DNA of 64,000 nucleotides from Arabidopsis thaliana (GCF_000001735.4 NC_003074.8:11904101-11968100); one strand, 5' to 3'; counted from the stretch's first letter, positions 1 to 12,366 are shown. The notes: generated by a model from the letters alone, not told the origin. Translations and numbers: made by a program.

Positions 1-677
1 ATTGGTATGCACTTGCATTGATTTTTTTCTGCCAGGAATTTTCACTTTGAATGATGGTTGTTTTCCATTAATATTTACTCTTGAGACCATTTATATTTAA
101 AAGTCTATAATACCAAAACAGGGATGCCAAATATGGTATATATATAATACTTTTTCTTGCTACACAAATAAGGTTTTCCAAAACTTCGAAAATAATCAAG
201 GGTTTCAACACTGGGAAAACTCTAGTGTTCCAAAACTGTAAATTCTGCGTTAAATTTTTGAAACAATCATAGATTTTAATAAGAAGAATATATAAGATTG
301 GTTTCTTAACTTATACCCGTAGTCGTTATTCGATCCAGAGGTTGATGCATTGGTTTATGTTTTATATAAACCACTGTTAGTTTGCCAATGGTTTCAATAG
401 TTTCTTTTTGTTGTCGTCCTACCCCACTTAGATATAATAACCAAAAGAGGATGCAATTTATAATTATTGTGATGGATGCTCAAAAGGAAAAAAAGTTGAA
501 AAAGGGTTGATGGTGCAAATTGGAGCATGCAAGAATGGTGCCCAATTATATGCATAGCATCTTCCCTAATCCTCAACTATGTATTTTTCAATTGAGTATA
601 CGAATATTTTATGCTTTAATGTTTTAATTAATATTATATTGTTTTTTTTAAAAAATATATGTTATTAAAGAAGTTCT

Positions 678-959
678 CAAATCACATTTGTTTGGGAAGT
701 CTGTCAGTTGGGCTTTTGCCTAATTGGTTTACCTGATAGTCAGAAATGCAGGCGGCCTGACTACCCCCTGGCATTAGTCGGAAAGCATTTCAAACTCCGG
801 ACAGACAGTGTGGTGGTCCTTCAGGGAGAAGTCCACTCTAAAGTACTTCGGTGCGTTTCTACCGAAACTGACCGGATCAGTCGATAATGTTTATCAAAAG
901 AAAAAAAAAAAAAAGAAGTTTTGCTTTTGTATGAAAAAATGGAAAAAAAAAAAAGGAAA
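678..959 (+). mobile_element. tRNA-derived SINE with A-rich tail
   Basis: The body contains an A-box-like stretch (TTGCCTAATTGGTTTACCTG near 715-735). It is followed by the CAGTCGG...CTCCGG...GAGAAGTCCACTCT layout and ends in GATCAGTCGATAATGTTTATC plus an A-rich tail, which I recognise from Brassicaceae SINEs. An 11-bp direct repeat AAAGAAGTTCT flanks it (667-677 and 960-970), consistent with LINE-mediated insertion. The tail is long and interrupted by other bases. The B box is degenerate, so Pol III activity is doubtful. No protein is encoded; the short reading frame over the tail is meaningless. Confidence 0.82.
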
Positions 960-1097
960 AAAGAAGTTCTGTTTCTTTGAACTTTTTTTTATCCAATGAT
1001 CTTAAAATACAATAGTTAACCCATAATAAATTATGCAAATAGCTAGCTCGAGTATATATTTTCGCACATATTTGGCTAGGGTTTACACAAGTTAATC

Positions 1098-1129
<32 letters not shown>

Positions 1130-4100
1130 CATACTGATAATTGTTGCTATTGGCCAACATTAATAGAGACGGCAGTGCTAATTATTACTTCAAATATATT
1201 TGTTGGATCCTTATATCTAAATCGAACCCTTAATTATATCACAAATATTGAGAATAGTAGTAAACATTACATATTTTGTGGTGTGGACGGTTCCTTACCC
1301 TTAGAAATAAACAACTTGTATGTATATGTATAGAAATTAGAGAGCGTTGGGAATTAAAAAAAAAAAGGCATGTCCCTAAATCTCATCAAAGGGTCAAGTG
1401 CAAACACACAAACTTGTCCTAGGAATTGCGACATCGTGTAAGAGTTCCCCTTTGGCCTACATTTGTGGTACCACATCTACTTGATTCTTCAAATATATAT
1501 ATCTATACCCACTAGATGTTCCCAAGGAGCAAGTCATCCATCATCCTAGTAACCCATGTCTTATAATCCCATTAATGAAAAAAGTGTATATCGTAATTTT
1601 CTGATAGATCTTTTTTTACTTTTCTTTGTCTGGCTAAAATTATATTATCTTTTAAATTTTTTCATACAAAAATCTATTATCTTTTTTAATATTTTATAAT
1701 CGCGACCGCGAAATCGGATGGTCCCCAACCTTTGAAAGCTCAGCGTGAGATTTGAATATTAGGGTTTAGTACAATTTGGAAGCCTAATTTAAGCATAATG
1801 GTCCCCATAATCTTCATTATATAAGTTGGTAATAGTACACTAAATATATGAATTTAAAATAAAAACAAAGTGACTAACTATTAATATATGTTAGTGCAGC
1901 GGACCACATTTGAATGTGAACCCATGAAAGGTCTATAGCGATCATGTTTTTATTACTAATCTAGTACTAAATCGCATTAACCCAAATTAAGTTACTTTTT
2001 AATTTGCATTGGACCACCACTTTAGGAACGTATATACATACAACTAAATGTACATTTTGCATAATACATGTAAACGTATATATATAATCTCATGCATTAG
2101 TATACATTATATATACGCCTCTAAATGTACATTTTGCTATCTCAGTTACCAATTCACCACCCTATAGTTTGACCTTCTATGCGAAACTCAATCCTCGTAG
2201 ATGTCTTATGCCCAAATTTATTTTAACAATGTTAAATAGCGTCTAGATTTATGAAGAAAAAAAAAACTTTTTAATCAACCAAATATCTTTTATCAAACGT
2301 AGACAAAAACTCATTTAGAGTAGAGGATGTTGACTCTTTGTTCCTAAGCTCATTTTCTTATGGAAATATATAGTTTTGTCTTTAAAAATTTTATCAAACG
2401 TTATTCACGATCAAGAAAAAAATATAGGGTGAAGACAGTAAACATTTTTGTCGTAAATCTCTATATATATATCCTCAGTTTATATATATGATCAAGAATA
2501 GCATGTGTTTATTTATACTCATGTTCATTTTTGCCTCAACAATAATTTGTTCTTTCTAAATAAAACTGAAATTAAAGATCAAATTTGTTTGTTTGATTTT
2601 TGTTCTTTTTGTTTTGTTGCTAGAGTTAGAGGTAGACCCCTAGCTCATTTTGAATTCTCATGAAGATGCAAATCCATCGGTACCAATCTCGAATCATATT
2701 CATAAAATTAGGTCTTCATAAATTATGAAGTTCAAATCAGAAACTCAAGATATCAAATGACATTGGCTGGTTTTCTAACTTATGGATGCTAATTTTTGGC
2801 TCTGCAAAACCTCATATGATGCAATGGACGGTCAAGTTTTAAGAAACTAATATGAAATTGGGATTTTGTTTTCTTTTATGAATTAAGGTTCAATTTGAGA
2901 TATATATGATTGTTATAGTTTGAAGAAGTTGAAAGTTTTTTAATCTGTTTTAAAGAATATCACTTGGAGAGTGGAAGATATTCTTAAACTAACACTAACG
3001 TAAGATATAATTTGTTCAATAGAAAAAAGTGGTTATCCAAGCTACACAAACTTTTTAGACTTATTTCTCTCATTCTTCTAGAGATTTTTAATGAAATTTG
3101 TATATACTTGAAATGCATATAAAATAAATAAGAAAACAATATCTACTTAATGTCCTGTTCAAGAATTATTAAGAAATTTCACTACGTTGTTAAGTCCATT
3201 TTACTCCACCTTCTCCACTGGAGTTAGACTCTACTAAGTCGCGTTATCCTGCAGAGTAAAGATTGACTATGCATTGGACCTTGTCGATGTGAAAATGTTA
3301 AAAAGATAATTATTATGAAATCTCTACTATAACATATTTGGTTTCCTCAATTTTAAAATACCTATTTTTTTCTCAGTTTACCATTAACCAATCTATTCCG
3401 TGATATTTAATGTTTAAACCCTTCTTCAATTCTATTTAACCTACATTCTAAACAAGGTGTCCTCATTTTCAAAATCCTAAACTCATCTTCATCTATATTT
3501 CTATTTTCTGCCAAAATCATACCACAAAAAACATATACGAAAAATGACCACGGAAATTGTCTTTTATTGTTTATTTCCAAAGTCAACCAAGTTGACTGTT
3601 CTTTATATAATGATTTTTTTTTAAAAAATTATATATTGAGCTAAGAAAATATTAAGTGTAATTTTCAAAAAGAGAAAATATATTTATTATAAAAATCTAT
3701 AGTGGTGGATCAAAATTCTGGTTTAAATTATTGTATCAATTTTGAGGTTCAAATTTTAGGATGGAAGAGAAACGTAGAATGCACTTAAAGTTCTGTCGAT
3801 TTTTGTTAGTACATAATCCCTCATATAACCATACATATACTTATTGCAATAACCATACGTTAAGAATAGGGACCAACTTCATCGGTGCTTCTGTTAGACA
3901 TTTCAAGAATGATATATCACATTCATGTATCTCCGTATATGTATTAAGACCAATGACTAAACTCAGCCATTGTAGATATAGTTCAGGTAAAACTGTCAAT
4001 TGTGGATCAGTATGTTGAAAATTGTTAACTATGGTTCGCTTGTAACAGAATATAAATATAATAATAATATATAATACTAATAGTAATATATATAATAATA

Positions 4101-4308
4101 ATAAAAAGCAAGCACTAATTATTTTATAGAAACACTTTAAAAAGTATTAAAATCTCATTTAAAACAACTCTCCAAGTTGGTAGTCCATTGATCTACAAGA
4201 CAGCTCCACCTGAACCACATCCACAATGTAAAATTTAACCGTACACATAAACCATGATCATAAGATGCAACATGGTAAAATCTCTGGTGAAGTTTTCGTA
4301 ATCGATGA

Positions 4309-4311
<3 letters not shown>

Positions 4312-4376
<65 letters not shown>
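4312..4376. repeat. (AT)n microsatellite
   Basis: An almost uninterrupted AT dinucleotide run of about 65 bases. The Tyr-Ile polypeptides it would encode in several frames are artefacts. Likely length-polymorphic between accessions. Confidence 0.97.
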
Positions 4377-4380
<4 letters not shown>

Positions 4381-4438
4381 ATATTTTTATTTTCAATCTA
4401 TTTAGTAAGTACATATTTGTTATGAAAGTACAAAAATA

Positions 4439-4496
4439 ACATTGTAATAGGTCAAGCTCTTTGTGGTGGTTTACATTGTAATAGGTCAAGCTCTTT
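4439..4496. repeat. 24-bp direct duplication, two copies
   Basis: A 24-base unit beginning ACATTGTAATAGG and ending CAAGCTCTTT occurs identically at 4439-4462 and 4473-4496, separated by ten bases. It lies about 0.55 kb upstream of the AGL79 start codon and just downstream of the AT microsatellite. A recent local duplication is the simplest reading. Confidence 0.9.
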
Positions 4497-4806
4497 ATTA
4501 TTATTTTACTATATGTATCTTCTTATCCATTCTTATATTTTATATCATATATGGTCAAAAGAACCAATCGTATCACAGCAGCATTTGTTAATAGAACTTT
4601 GATCTTGGTAATTACAGGTTCTATATTGAAATCGCAGGAGCCAAACCAGCAACTTGGGTTAATTATTAACTTCATTCACCAATAATAATAATTGATCGTC
4701 AAGACTATTTCGGACACAAAGACATAAATACTTGTTTTCTGCTCTCCCTTTCCCTAAATGTATCATTTGATACTTTCTCTTTTTCCCTCCATATGCCTTT
4801 TGTGTG

Positions 4807-4814
4807 TATAAATA
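4807..4814 (+). promoter_or_regulatory. TATA box of AGL79
   Basis: TATAAATA lies about 210 bases before the AGL79 ATG, followed by a pyrimidine-rich leader rich in TTCTTC, a typical Arabidopsis 5' UTR. It is the best core-promoter candidate in front of this gene. No transcript data are available here to fix the start site. Confidence 0.55.
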
Positions 4815-5018
4815 TATGTATATGAATAAGTTCACAAAAATAGAAAATTAAATCAAATCTTCGCGTAATTTCTCATCAAACTCCACTTTTCTTCTTTTTA
4901 AGAGAATCTAGGGTTTCTTCTACTACTTCTTCTTTCTTCTTTAGGTGGTCAAATTTCCAAGTTCTTCTTTTAGCTCTCTCTTTTGTTTCCAAGAAACCTG
5001 AGAAGAATTTTTGTAGAT

Positions 5019-8000
5019 ATGGGAAGAGGAAGGGTTCAGCTACGGCGGATCGAGAATAAGATAAGGAGACAAGTGACATTTTCAAAGCGAAGGACCGGTT
5101 TGGTAAAGAAAGCTCAAGAGATCTCAGTGTTATGTGATGCTGAAGTTGCTTTGATTGTTTTCTCCCCCAAAGGCAAACTCTTTGAGTACTCTGCTGGTTC
5201 CAGGTTTGAATCTTTCCTAAGCTAATTAATTTACCAACTTATTTTAAGATCGCATATTTATCTACATAAATATTAGCCTATATTTCATGTTTGACATATT
5301 GGGAAAAGTGGTATATATAGGTTTCACATAGAGGAGATTGATTTGAAATTGGCTGAGATTGTTTAATTAATTAAATCAGTTTATAGCCAATTTTGTTTAG
5401 TTCTTCCATCTCTAACTTAGAGAAGATCATAAAAAATGAATGATTGTACAATACTATATATTAAATCAAAAGAAGTGATTAATAGAGATGATCGCATCAA
5501 AAAATAATTGTGAGACATAACAGTTCCACAGATTATATATTATCCAAAAAATATGATGGAAGAATGTGCTAATTGGGCAAACATGATTACGAAATAATAT
5601 ACGTATTAATATAATTTGATTCTTGAGGACATATGTATATATGTTGAACATATCATGAATAAAGAGAGATCTTTCATTTCATTGTTGTGTAAGTTTGTTC
5701 TTCAACGTTCTGGAGATAATTAAAACATGATCTACATAAGTTTAAAGAGATATTTAATACAAAGTGTACAAAAAAACTTTAGAATTAACACCTGCAGGCT
5801 TAGGATCAAACAAGTAGATCTAATGCTCAAAGTTAGCTTACTTTGGCACTCATAGGAGACTTCATTTTATTTATTTCAAGGAAAAATATAATAAATTCAA
5901 GGAAAACGAATTTTAAAAAGGGTTCTTGAATCAAAATAATTTTAATGTTCTTCTTTTGGAATAAATCTGCTATTTACATTTTACTTAAAAATAAAATTGA
6001 ATGTTGACTAAAATAAAAATAAAATGTTGACTATAATACAAAATAATTTTGGTGGTTTTAACTAACTGAACATATTCTGGTAATAACAAAACATTATTTA
6101 TCAGAGAATTTAATATAAAAGAAATGAACTGTAAATAATAGCAATTTAATTTTTGAAAAATAAATCCAATTTTAAGATGACGATTTTTTTTTTTTTAGTA
6201 ATTGTCAAAACAGAACAGTAAAATACTAGGAGACATAATTTGTGATGACACCGTCTAAATTATCTCCAAGGTTCATGTAATATCTAATGCGGTATCATTG
6301 GATCAAAATGAACGACACACCAAAAGAAAAACAATTATCTCAATATACACAAACATACTAAAGAGGGACAAGAAATCTACTATAAATAGAAGAGTCAGCT
6401 TTCGATCATGATTGTAGTAACTAATAATAGTAAACATGAAACTTTGATTTGATTATGTTAAAATAAAAATTTAAGATATACAGCTAAAATCTTGTTGGAA
6501 ATTGGAAGCATGACAAGCCTTTGTATAGAGCTTTGTGCATTGCTTTGTCTTTTGGTTGGCGGAACCTAGGACTAACCTCGATCGTCACATGAAAATATAC
6601 AAACCCATGAAGCTACTTTTCTAGCTTGTAGGCTTAACTAGAATGTTCAAAAATGAATTTGCTTGCAAACATATTTTAACAAAATTTGAGTAGACTTGGT
6701 GTATCGATTGCTATAGTCTAATCAATACATTCAATTAATGTATCAAATTGTTTGCAAATGTAGATTAAAGTTCTCGATATAGAGCTTAAATTAATTTAGA
6801 AATGTTTCAACTAAAGTACAAAAATGATTATTCAATATCTTCAATGTATTTGTTGAGTGATGATAGTATATACATCGAGTGTTGATTGTTGTTTGATATA
6901 CTATTTTTTTAGCATGGAGAGAATTCTTGATCGATATGAGAGGTCTGCCTACGCCGGTCAAGATATTCCTACACCAAATTTGGATTCACAGGTTCTTAAG
7001 CACATTTAAGACATATGAGTATATATATATGAATCATTGTTTATGGTATGTTTATGGTAAACTTAACTATCGTGTATCGATCTTTTTATCATTTGTAGGG
7101 AGAGTGCTCAACAGAATGTTCAAAGCTCTTGAGGATGATTGATGTCCTGCAAAGAAGCCTGAGGTAAGGACTTATTACTTACGTATCATCCAAACATAAA
7201 ATACATACCTAAGATATCTAAATATGTACAAGATAAGAAATTGCATCTTTATCAAATTATAAGGCACTTAAGAGGAGAAGAGGTGGATGGTCTAAGTATC
7301 AGAGACCTTCAAGGTGTGGAGATGCAACTTGATACTGCCCTCAAGAAAACTCGCTCTAGAAAGGTTATTTATATGTATACAAAAACATTGTAGTATATTT
7401 TCTATACATGCATGGATCATTTGTATATACAAATGTGTATATCTAATAATGTGCAGTTTGTGTATGCATAAATATACACAGATATATAGATAAACTACAC
7501 CTAATCATGTAGTAATTATTGTTTTGGTTTGGGAGCACAGAACCAGCTCATGGTAGAGTCCATAGCACAGCTTCAGAAAAAGGTAATACACTAATTAAGA
7601 GACTATCGTTGTTATGGTTGTGCCTAGGCCTGGACGTTTGAGTTTACGGGTCCGGTTTTAGTTTGGTTCTATTTTTTGGTTTTTGAGTTTAGGATCCATT
7701 CAAGTAATTGTTTTGGATATTGTTTCCACCTAACTTTTGGTATTTCGAGTATTTTTGGTTATTCGGTCTAAAAATAACTAATTATTTTAGGTGTATAAAA
7801 TGTATTTCGATTCGCTGAATATTTCAGTCTGGTTCCCGTTCTTTCAGTTATGAAGTTATAATCCATTCGGATATTTACGAATTTTGGTTCGTTTTTCTAT
7901 TAAGTTCCTCTCGGTTTGGTTAGAGTTTGGTTATTTTGCCTAGGACTACTTTTGCCATGCAAACTCATGTATCTGCCTGTCTTTTTTTTCTTTTCGGGTT

Positions 8001-8780
8001 TGTACAAAACATTATACTTATAGTAGATCTTCACAATTAGTAGTCTTTGATTTTGAGAAATAAACACAAATACATATACTAGATCTTGAATACTTGACTC
8101 GATATGAGTTAAACTAATAAATATGTGTCTTTTCTTTTGATGGCATAGGAGAAGGAACTAAAAGAACTGAAGAAACAGCTAACAAAGAAGGTGAAAGTGA
8201 TGTTAGAATCTTTGACTATATATATAACCAGTTTCTTATAAAATGTAGAATTCACTTAACTTTTAAGAGAGATTAGTCTAGGCGCTAGTTTGAACTCTCT
8301 CAATCAAGTGTCGATTTTAAATTTATATTTGAATGTTAAGCAATCGGTGACTGGTAAATAGTAACTATAACAAGTATTGAATTTGGCAGGCTGGTGAAAG
8401 GGAAGACTTTCAAACGCAAAACCTCAGCCATGACTTAGCCTCCTTGGCAACACCGCCATTTGAATCACCCCATGAGCTTCGCCGGACAATATCTCCTCCT
8501 CCTCCTCCTTTATCTTCGGGGTACTTTAAAGTTTGATTTCACATAGCTACAAAGATAGTAAAAATATAAATGATAATTTGTTAGTGTTGATCAATGATAG
8601 TAAGGTAACATATTATAGTTTGTATCAATATTTATTTATCGTGTATATGAGATGAATTAATAAACTGCTTATAGGGATACATCACAAAGGGATGGAGTTG
8701 GAGAAGTAGCTGCCGGAACCCTAATTCGAAGGACGAATGCAACGTTGCCTCATTGGATGCCCCAGCTCACCGGAGAATAG
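5019..8780 (+). CDS. AGL79: MADS-box transcription factor AGL79 (AP1/FUL clade)
   Basis: Type II MIKC MADS-domain factor, acting in the nucleus and binding CArG boxes as a dimer. Exons: 5019-5203, 6913-6991, 7099-7163, 7264-7363, 7541-7582, 8149-8190, 8390-8520, 8675-8780; all junctions are GT-AG. Sizes 185/79/65/100/42/42/131/106 follow the canonical MIKC pattern and give 249 residues. The MADS domain occupies residues 1-60 ([14 protein letters not shown]...), followed by the I region, a K domain with heptad leucines around 85-170, and a short C-terminal part with a proline run and LPHWMPQL, a degraded form of the FUL/paleoAP1 LPPWML motif. The start is the ATG before MGRGRVQL; an upstream in-frame ATG at 4983 only adds leader-derived residues. 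Intron 1 is long (1.7 kb), as is common for regulatory first introns in this family. The sequence after the stop (AG|GTCC...) could hold a 3' UTR intron. Confidence 0.95.
7621..7944. mobile_element. Possible non-autonomous hAT-like insertion in AGL79 intron 5
   Basis: A GGTT/TTCGG-rich segment of unusual composition is bounded by identical 8-bp repeats TGCCTAGG (7621-7628 and 7937-7944). Eight base pairs is the hAT target-duplication length, and TTTGGTT/TTCGG-rich non-autonomous elements are common in Brassicaceae. Clear terminal inverted repeats are not visible, so this stays tentative. It lies wholly within the intron and does not touch the splice sites. Confidence 0.5.
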
Positions 8781-10160
8781 AGGTCCGAAACAATCTTGGT
8801 TTTTTAATTTTCTGTACTTAATATATAGTACCGGAATAACTTCTTGAGTTAAGTAGAACCAATCCGAATAAAAGAAAATATCTTCTGGCTTGGCATTCTA
8901 GGAACAGGCTTAAGAGGCCCTCAAGTTTCAAACTTTGAACGAATTTAGAAACATTGTATGTCTAATGTGATTTTGTATATTGTATCTACGATTTTCACTT
9001 TACTGTTTGTGAAAAATGTAATTTCAGTGTAATGAAAAAGAAGAAAAGAACTATAAACTATATTTTTTATGACATATTAATTTCTATAGAAGGTAGGAGA
9101 AAACGTTTAATCTATTTTAGAAGCGTTTTGTAAACAGATTTTGCTAAAACAAAATACTTGACAATGTTTGGTAATTTTCTAAAAGTAATTACGATATTTT
9201 TTTCAAATAGTCTTGACTATTAAATATGCCATTCAAGAGTCGTCCTCACACTAAGCCGTGTGAACCAATTTACGACTCTGCCTCGCCACGCGATTCCTCC
9301 ACGCCTTAGCATCGCCGGAGAAAGAAATATTGATTCTCTGCATTGAATTTCATTTTTTCCGGGAGATAGAAACATTTGTCATATGAAAAAGTGTGACTTA
9401 AAAACTATAGATTAAAGTATTTCATATACATAAGACGATGTCTTGGTTTAATTTAGACCTTTATGTTGCCATTTGTCCATTGTTATCTTTTATTTATCGA
9501 TATATTATAGTTTGTCTTGAATAAATCAAACTTCGATATATTTCATTTTGTGTTTTTCCATTTGTCTAATTTATTTTTCTTTTATATATAAAAACTTTTC
9601 TTTTGGCCATGTAGCAAATATTGTTTTTTTGTTTATAGTGAATCTCATCACAATAAATAGCCATTTGTGAAAAGAAATCATATCTTCGTCTATGGTTTAA
9701 AATTTAAATGATAAACTTCAACAAATGGCCTTGATGTTGTAACTTTTGATACAATGTAATCTAATCAAAATAAATAGGCATTATGAAAAGAAGTCACCTT
9801 GTTTTGTCTTTGCTTCGCAATTTGAATACTGTAGATTATTTCTTGGTGATTCAATTAATTATTAATGATTCATCAATCTTCTTATTACAATATGGACTTT
9901 ACTTCAAAGAAGATCATGACACGCGTTAACTTTTAAACAAGCATTATGTTGAATTTCGGTTGATATATATTAGGTTTTGATTTAATATATTGTTCAAACT
10001 ACATACGAATATTTAACAAAAGAAAATGTCAAAAGAGTAACACACTATGTATATTCTCTAAATCTACTAAAGAAAAAGGCTTTTTCCCAAAAACAAAATA
10101 GAAAGAAAGTAAAAGACTCTTTCCCAAAAGCAAGTGATGATGATTTGGCCGTAGTAAAAT
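8781..10160. other. AGL79 3' flank and intergenic spacer
   Basis: The first ~270 bases are the likely AGL79 3' UTR, ending in AATGAAAAAG-type poly(A) context near 9030-9050. The remainder is AT-rich and carries no frame or RNA gene that I can support. Confidence 0.6.
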
Positions 10161-10167
10161 TTACCTC

Positions 10168-10175
10168 TATAAAAG
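10168..10175 (+). promoter_or_regulatory. TATA box of the BAHD acyltransferase
   Basis: TATAAAAG lies 91-98 bases before the ATG of the acyltransferase, with an A/C-rich leader (AACAACAACA) between them. The position is ideal for a plant Pol II promoter. Confidence 0.7.
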
Positions 10176-10265
10176 GATTACTTCTCAATGTATTAGAGAG
10201 AACCTAATATTTAAAACAACAACAACATTACAACACATTAGTAAAAAAAAAAGAAAAAAAAATCG

Positions 10266-11597
10266 ATGGAGACAATGAAGGTAGAAACAATTGCTAAGGA
10301 AATCATAAAACCATCTTCCACAACTCCAAATGATCTCCAAACTCTCCAACTCTCTATTTATGATCACATCCTCCCTCCTGTTTACACAGTCGCCTTTCTC
10401 TTCTACACAAAAGATGATTTGATCTCTCCTGAACAAAGTTCTCACAAACTCAAGACTTCTCTTGCCGAAACCTTGACAAAATTCTACCCTCTTGCAGGCA
10501 GAATCAAAGGCGTCACCATCGATTGTAACGACGAAGGAGCTGTTTTTGTTGACGCTCGTGTCAATAACTATCCTCTCTCTGATTTCCTGAGATCTCCGGA
10601 TTTTAAAACCCTCCAACAGTTACTTCCTCTGGACGTCATCGATGATCCTTACGAGGCAGCTACTACATGGCCTTTGCTACTCGTGAAGGCGACTTACTTT
10701 CCATGTGGTGGCATGGCCATAGGATTATGCATCACTCACAAAATCGCGGACGCAACCTCCATCTCAACTTTCATTCAGTCTTGGGCTGCTATGGCTCGAG
10801 GAGAGGCTGGCGACATAGTGGCTGATCCCGTGTTTGCGGCAGCAAATTTCTACCCACCAGCAAATGAGTTATTTAAGTTTCCGGTTGACGAAAATGCCAA
10901 CAAGATAAGCCAAATAACGAAGAGATTCGTGTTCAGTGCGTCTAAGTTGGAAGAGCTCAGGACCAAAGCAGCTAGTGAAGACTTTGTAGGCCGGCCTAAG
11001 CGGGTGGAAAGTGTCACTGCGCTTCTTTGGAAAGCCTTTGTTGCAGCTGCATCCTCAAATACAAATGCTTGTGATATGAAGGTATTGATCCAGCCCTCTA
11101 ACTTGCGCCCCAAGATACCTTCTCTTTTGGCAGAAAGCCTGATCGGAAACATAATGTTCTCTTCTGTGGTCTTGGGTATTAGTCAACAAGAGGAAATTAA
11201 AATTGAAAAGGCAGTTCGAGACTTACGAAAACAGGGAGATGACTTGCAAAATGTAATCAAAGAAGAGGGTGGGTCGTCTTCTGCGATGATTGGTTCTAAA
11301 CTAGCAAACCTAATGCTCACTAATTATTCGAAGTTGAGCTATGAGACTCATGAACCCTACACCGTGAGTAGCTGGTGCAAACTACCCCTTTATGAGGCCA
11401 GTTTCGGATGGGGATCACCGGTTTGGATTGCCGGTAATGTTGCTCCCATGTTAGAAAACGTAACTATGTTGATTGATTCCAAGGATGGACAAGGAATTGA
11501 AGCGTTTGTCACATTGCCCGAAGAGAACATGTTGTCTTTAGAGCAGAACACAGAACTCCTAGCCTTTGCTTCCGTGAATCCTAGTGTCTTGGTCTAA
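10266..11597 (+). CDS. BAHD-family acyltransferase (vinorine synthase-like)
   Basis: Single-exon gene of 443 residues, the usual BAHD length. BAHD enzymes are cytosolic and transfer acyl groups from acyl-CoA to hydroxyl or amine groups of specialised metabolites. The catalytic HxxxD is intact (HKIAD, His158 and Asp162). The C-terminal structural motif reads SFGWG at 379-383, where the family normally has DFGWG. The N-terminus (KEIIKPSSTTP...) and the YPLAGR segment also fit the vinorine synthase-like clade. The start is the first ATG after a good TATA box. From memory this is At3g30280; the substrate is unknown. It lies 1.5 kb from, and convergent with, the CYP702A gene. Acyltransferase plus CYP702/CYP705/CYP708 pairs occur in Arabidopsis triterpene clusters, so a role in triterpene decoration is possible but inferred only from the neighbourhood. 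Confidence 0.93.
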   Translation: METMKVETIAKEIIKPSSTTPNDLQTLQLSIYDHILPPVYTVAFLFYTKDDLISPEQSSHKLKTSLAETLTKFYPLAGRIKGVTIDCNDEGAVFVDARVNNYPLSDFLRSPDFKTLQQLLPLDVIDDPYEAATTWPLLLVKATYFPCGGMAIGLCITHKIADATSISTFIQSWAAMARGEAGDIVADPVFAAANFYPPANELFKFPVDENANKISQITKRFVFSASKLEELRTKAASEDFVGRPKRVESVTALLWKAFVAAASSNTNACDMKVLIQPSNLRPKIPSLLAESLIGNIMFSSVVLGISQQEEIKIEKAVRDLRKQGDDLQNVIKEEGGSSSAMIGSKLANLMLTNYSKLSYETHEPYTVSSWCKLPLYEASFGWGSPVWIAGNVAPMLENVTMLIDSKDGQGIEAFVTLPEENMLSLEQNTELLAFASVNPSVLV

Positions 11598-11883
11598 TTA
11601 GGTTCTTATTTTATGTTAGTAATGATCAGGAACAAATCTAGAAAATTTGTTCACTGAGGGCTAAAATATAACAAAAAAAAATATCAAACATCAAATATCA
11701 AATAAGACATACACATTTCATATGAAAACCCTAAAACTTCTTATAAATACCGTATGCTCGATAATTATTTTAAACCTTTTTATTACTACTTCATTTGTAA
11801 TAGATTAAACAACTATTTTATAATATAGCAAACAAGACAATCACTTATAAATTGATCTCCAATTCGATTGCGTGCAACTGTCT

Positions 11884-12366
11884 TCACCAGTTTCTAAGCC
11901 GCGAAACATCTCTAAAGTTTTTTTTTATGTTGTAGCAAATGGTAAAATTAACACTAACTTTAACAGCCTGTAAACCAAAAGGAAATGCAAGATGGTTTTG
12001 AGTTTGACCATCAAATGGGAAAGATCTCCAAGATTTCAGATTCTTAAATCGTTCATCTCTGCGGACATTATTAATGTATATTAAGTTGTTGCTCAAGCGA
12101 CAAATCTCCCCATAGCTGAAGTTATCTACACAAAACTTAACCAACTTCACCAATTTCTCATTGTCAACCTTTTGGAATGAATCAAGAGGACTTAAATAAG
12201 CAATACGTTTAAGTAGATCTGTGGTTACCTTAATAAATCTATCATTGAAGTCTTGAACCATAGAATAGTGCAAAAAATAGTTGACTTTATACTGATGCAT
12301 GTTGGTTATATTGGCTATATTTCTTTGTTTATTTGGATAAACAAAGACATCTTCCATGACAAGCAT
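11884..12366 (-). pseudogene. hAT transposase relic (TTF-zinc-finger type)
   Basis: A 160-codon open stretch whose middle (DFNDRFIKVTTDLLKRIA, SPLDSFQKVDNEKLVKLV, then NNVRRDERFKNL) resembles the region before the dimerisation domain of plant TTF-type hAT transposases (family pattern: LNxRF..xxTELL.CIxxLxPxDSF, then YxxDMRxDxRF..L). Neither the N-terminal zinc finger and catalytic region nor the C-terminal dimerisation domain is present. It is therefore a dead fragment. It lies between the acyltransferase and CYP702A8. The last ~45 residues match nothing I recognise and may be out of frame. Confidence 0.65.

Larger units (their letters stand above)
971..4800. other. AT-rich intergenic region upstream of AGL79
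   Basis: About 3.8 kb without a believable reading frame. Visible content is a short TA microsatellite near 1101-1121, many TATA/ATATAT runs and long A/T homopolymers. The 85-residue frame at 3761-4018 matches no family I know and has no gene-like codon pattern, so I leave it out. Distal regulatory sequence for AGL79 may lie here, but nothing in the sequence identifies it. Confidence 0.6.

Noticed and set aside
4155..4489. Minus-strand Tyr-Ile repeat polypeptides
   Set aside because: Pure products of the AT microsatellite in two frames.
10185..10616. 143-codon minus-strand frame over the acyltransferase start
   Set aside because: Antisense shadow of a well-supported BAHD gene with intact motifs.
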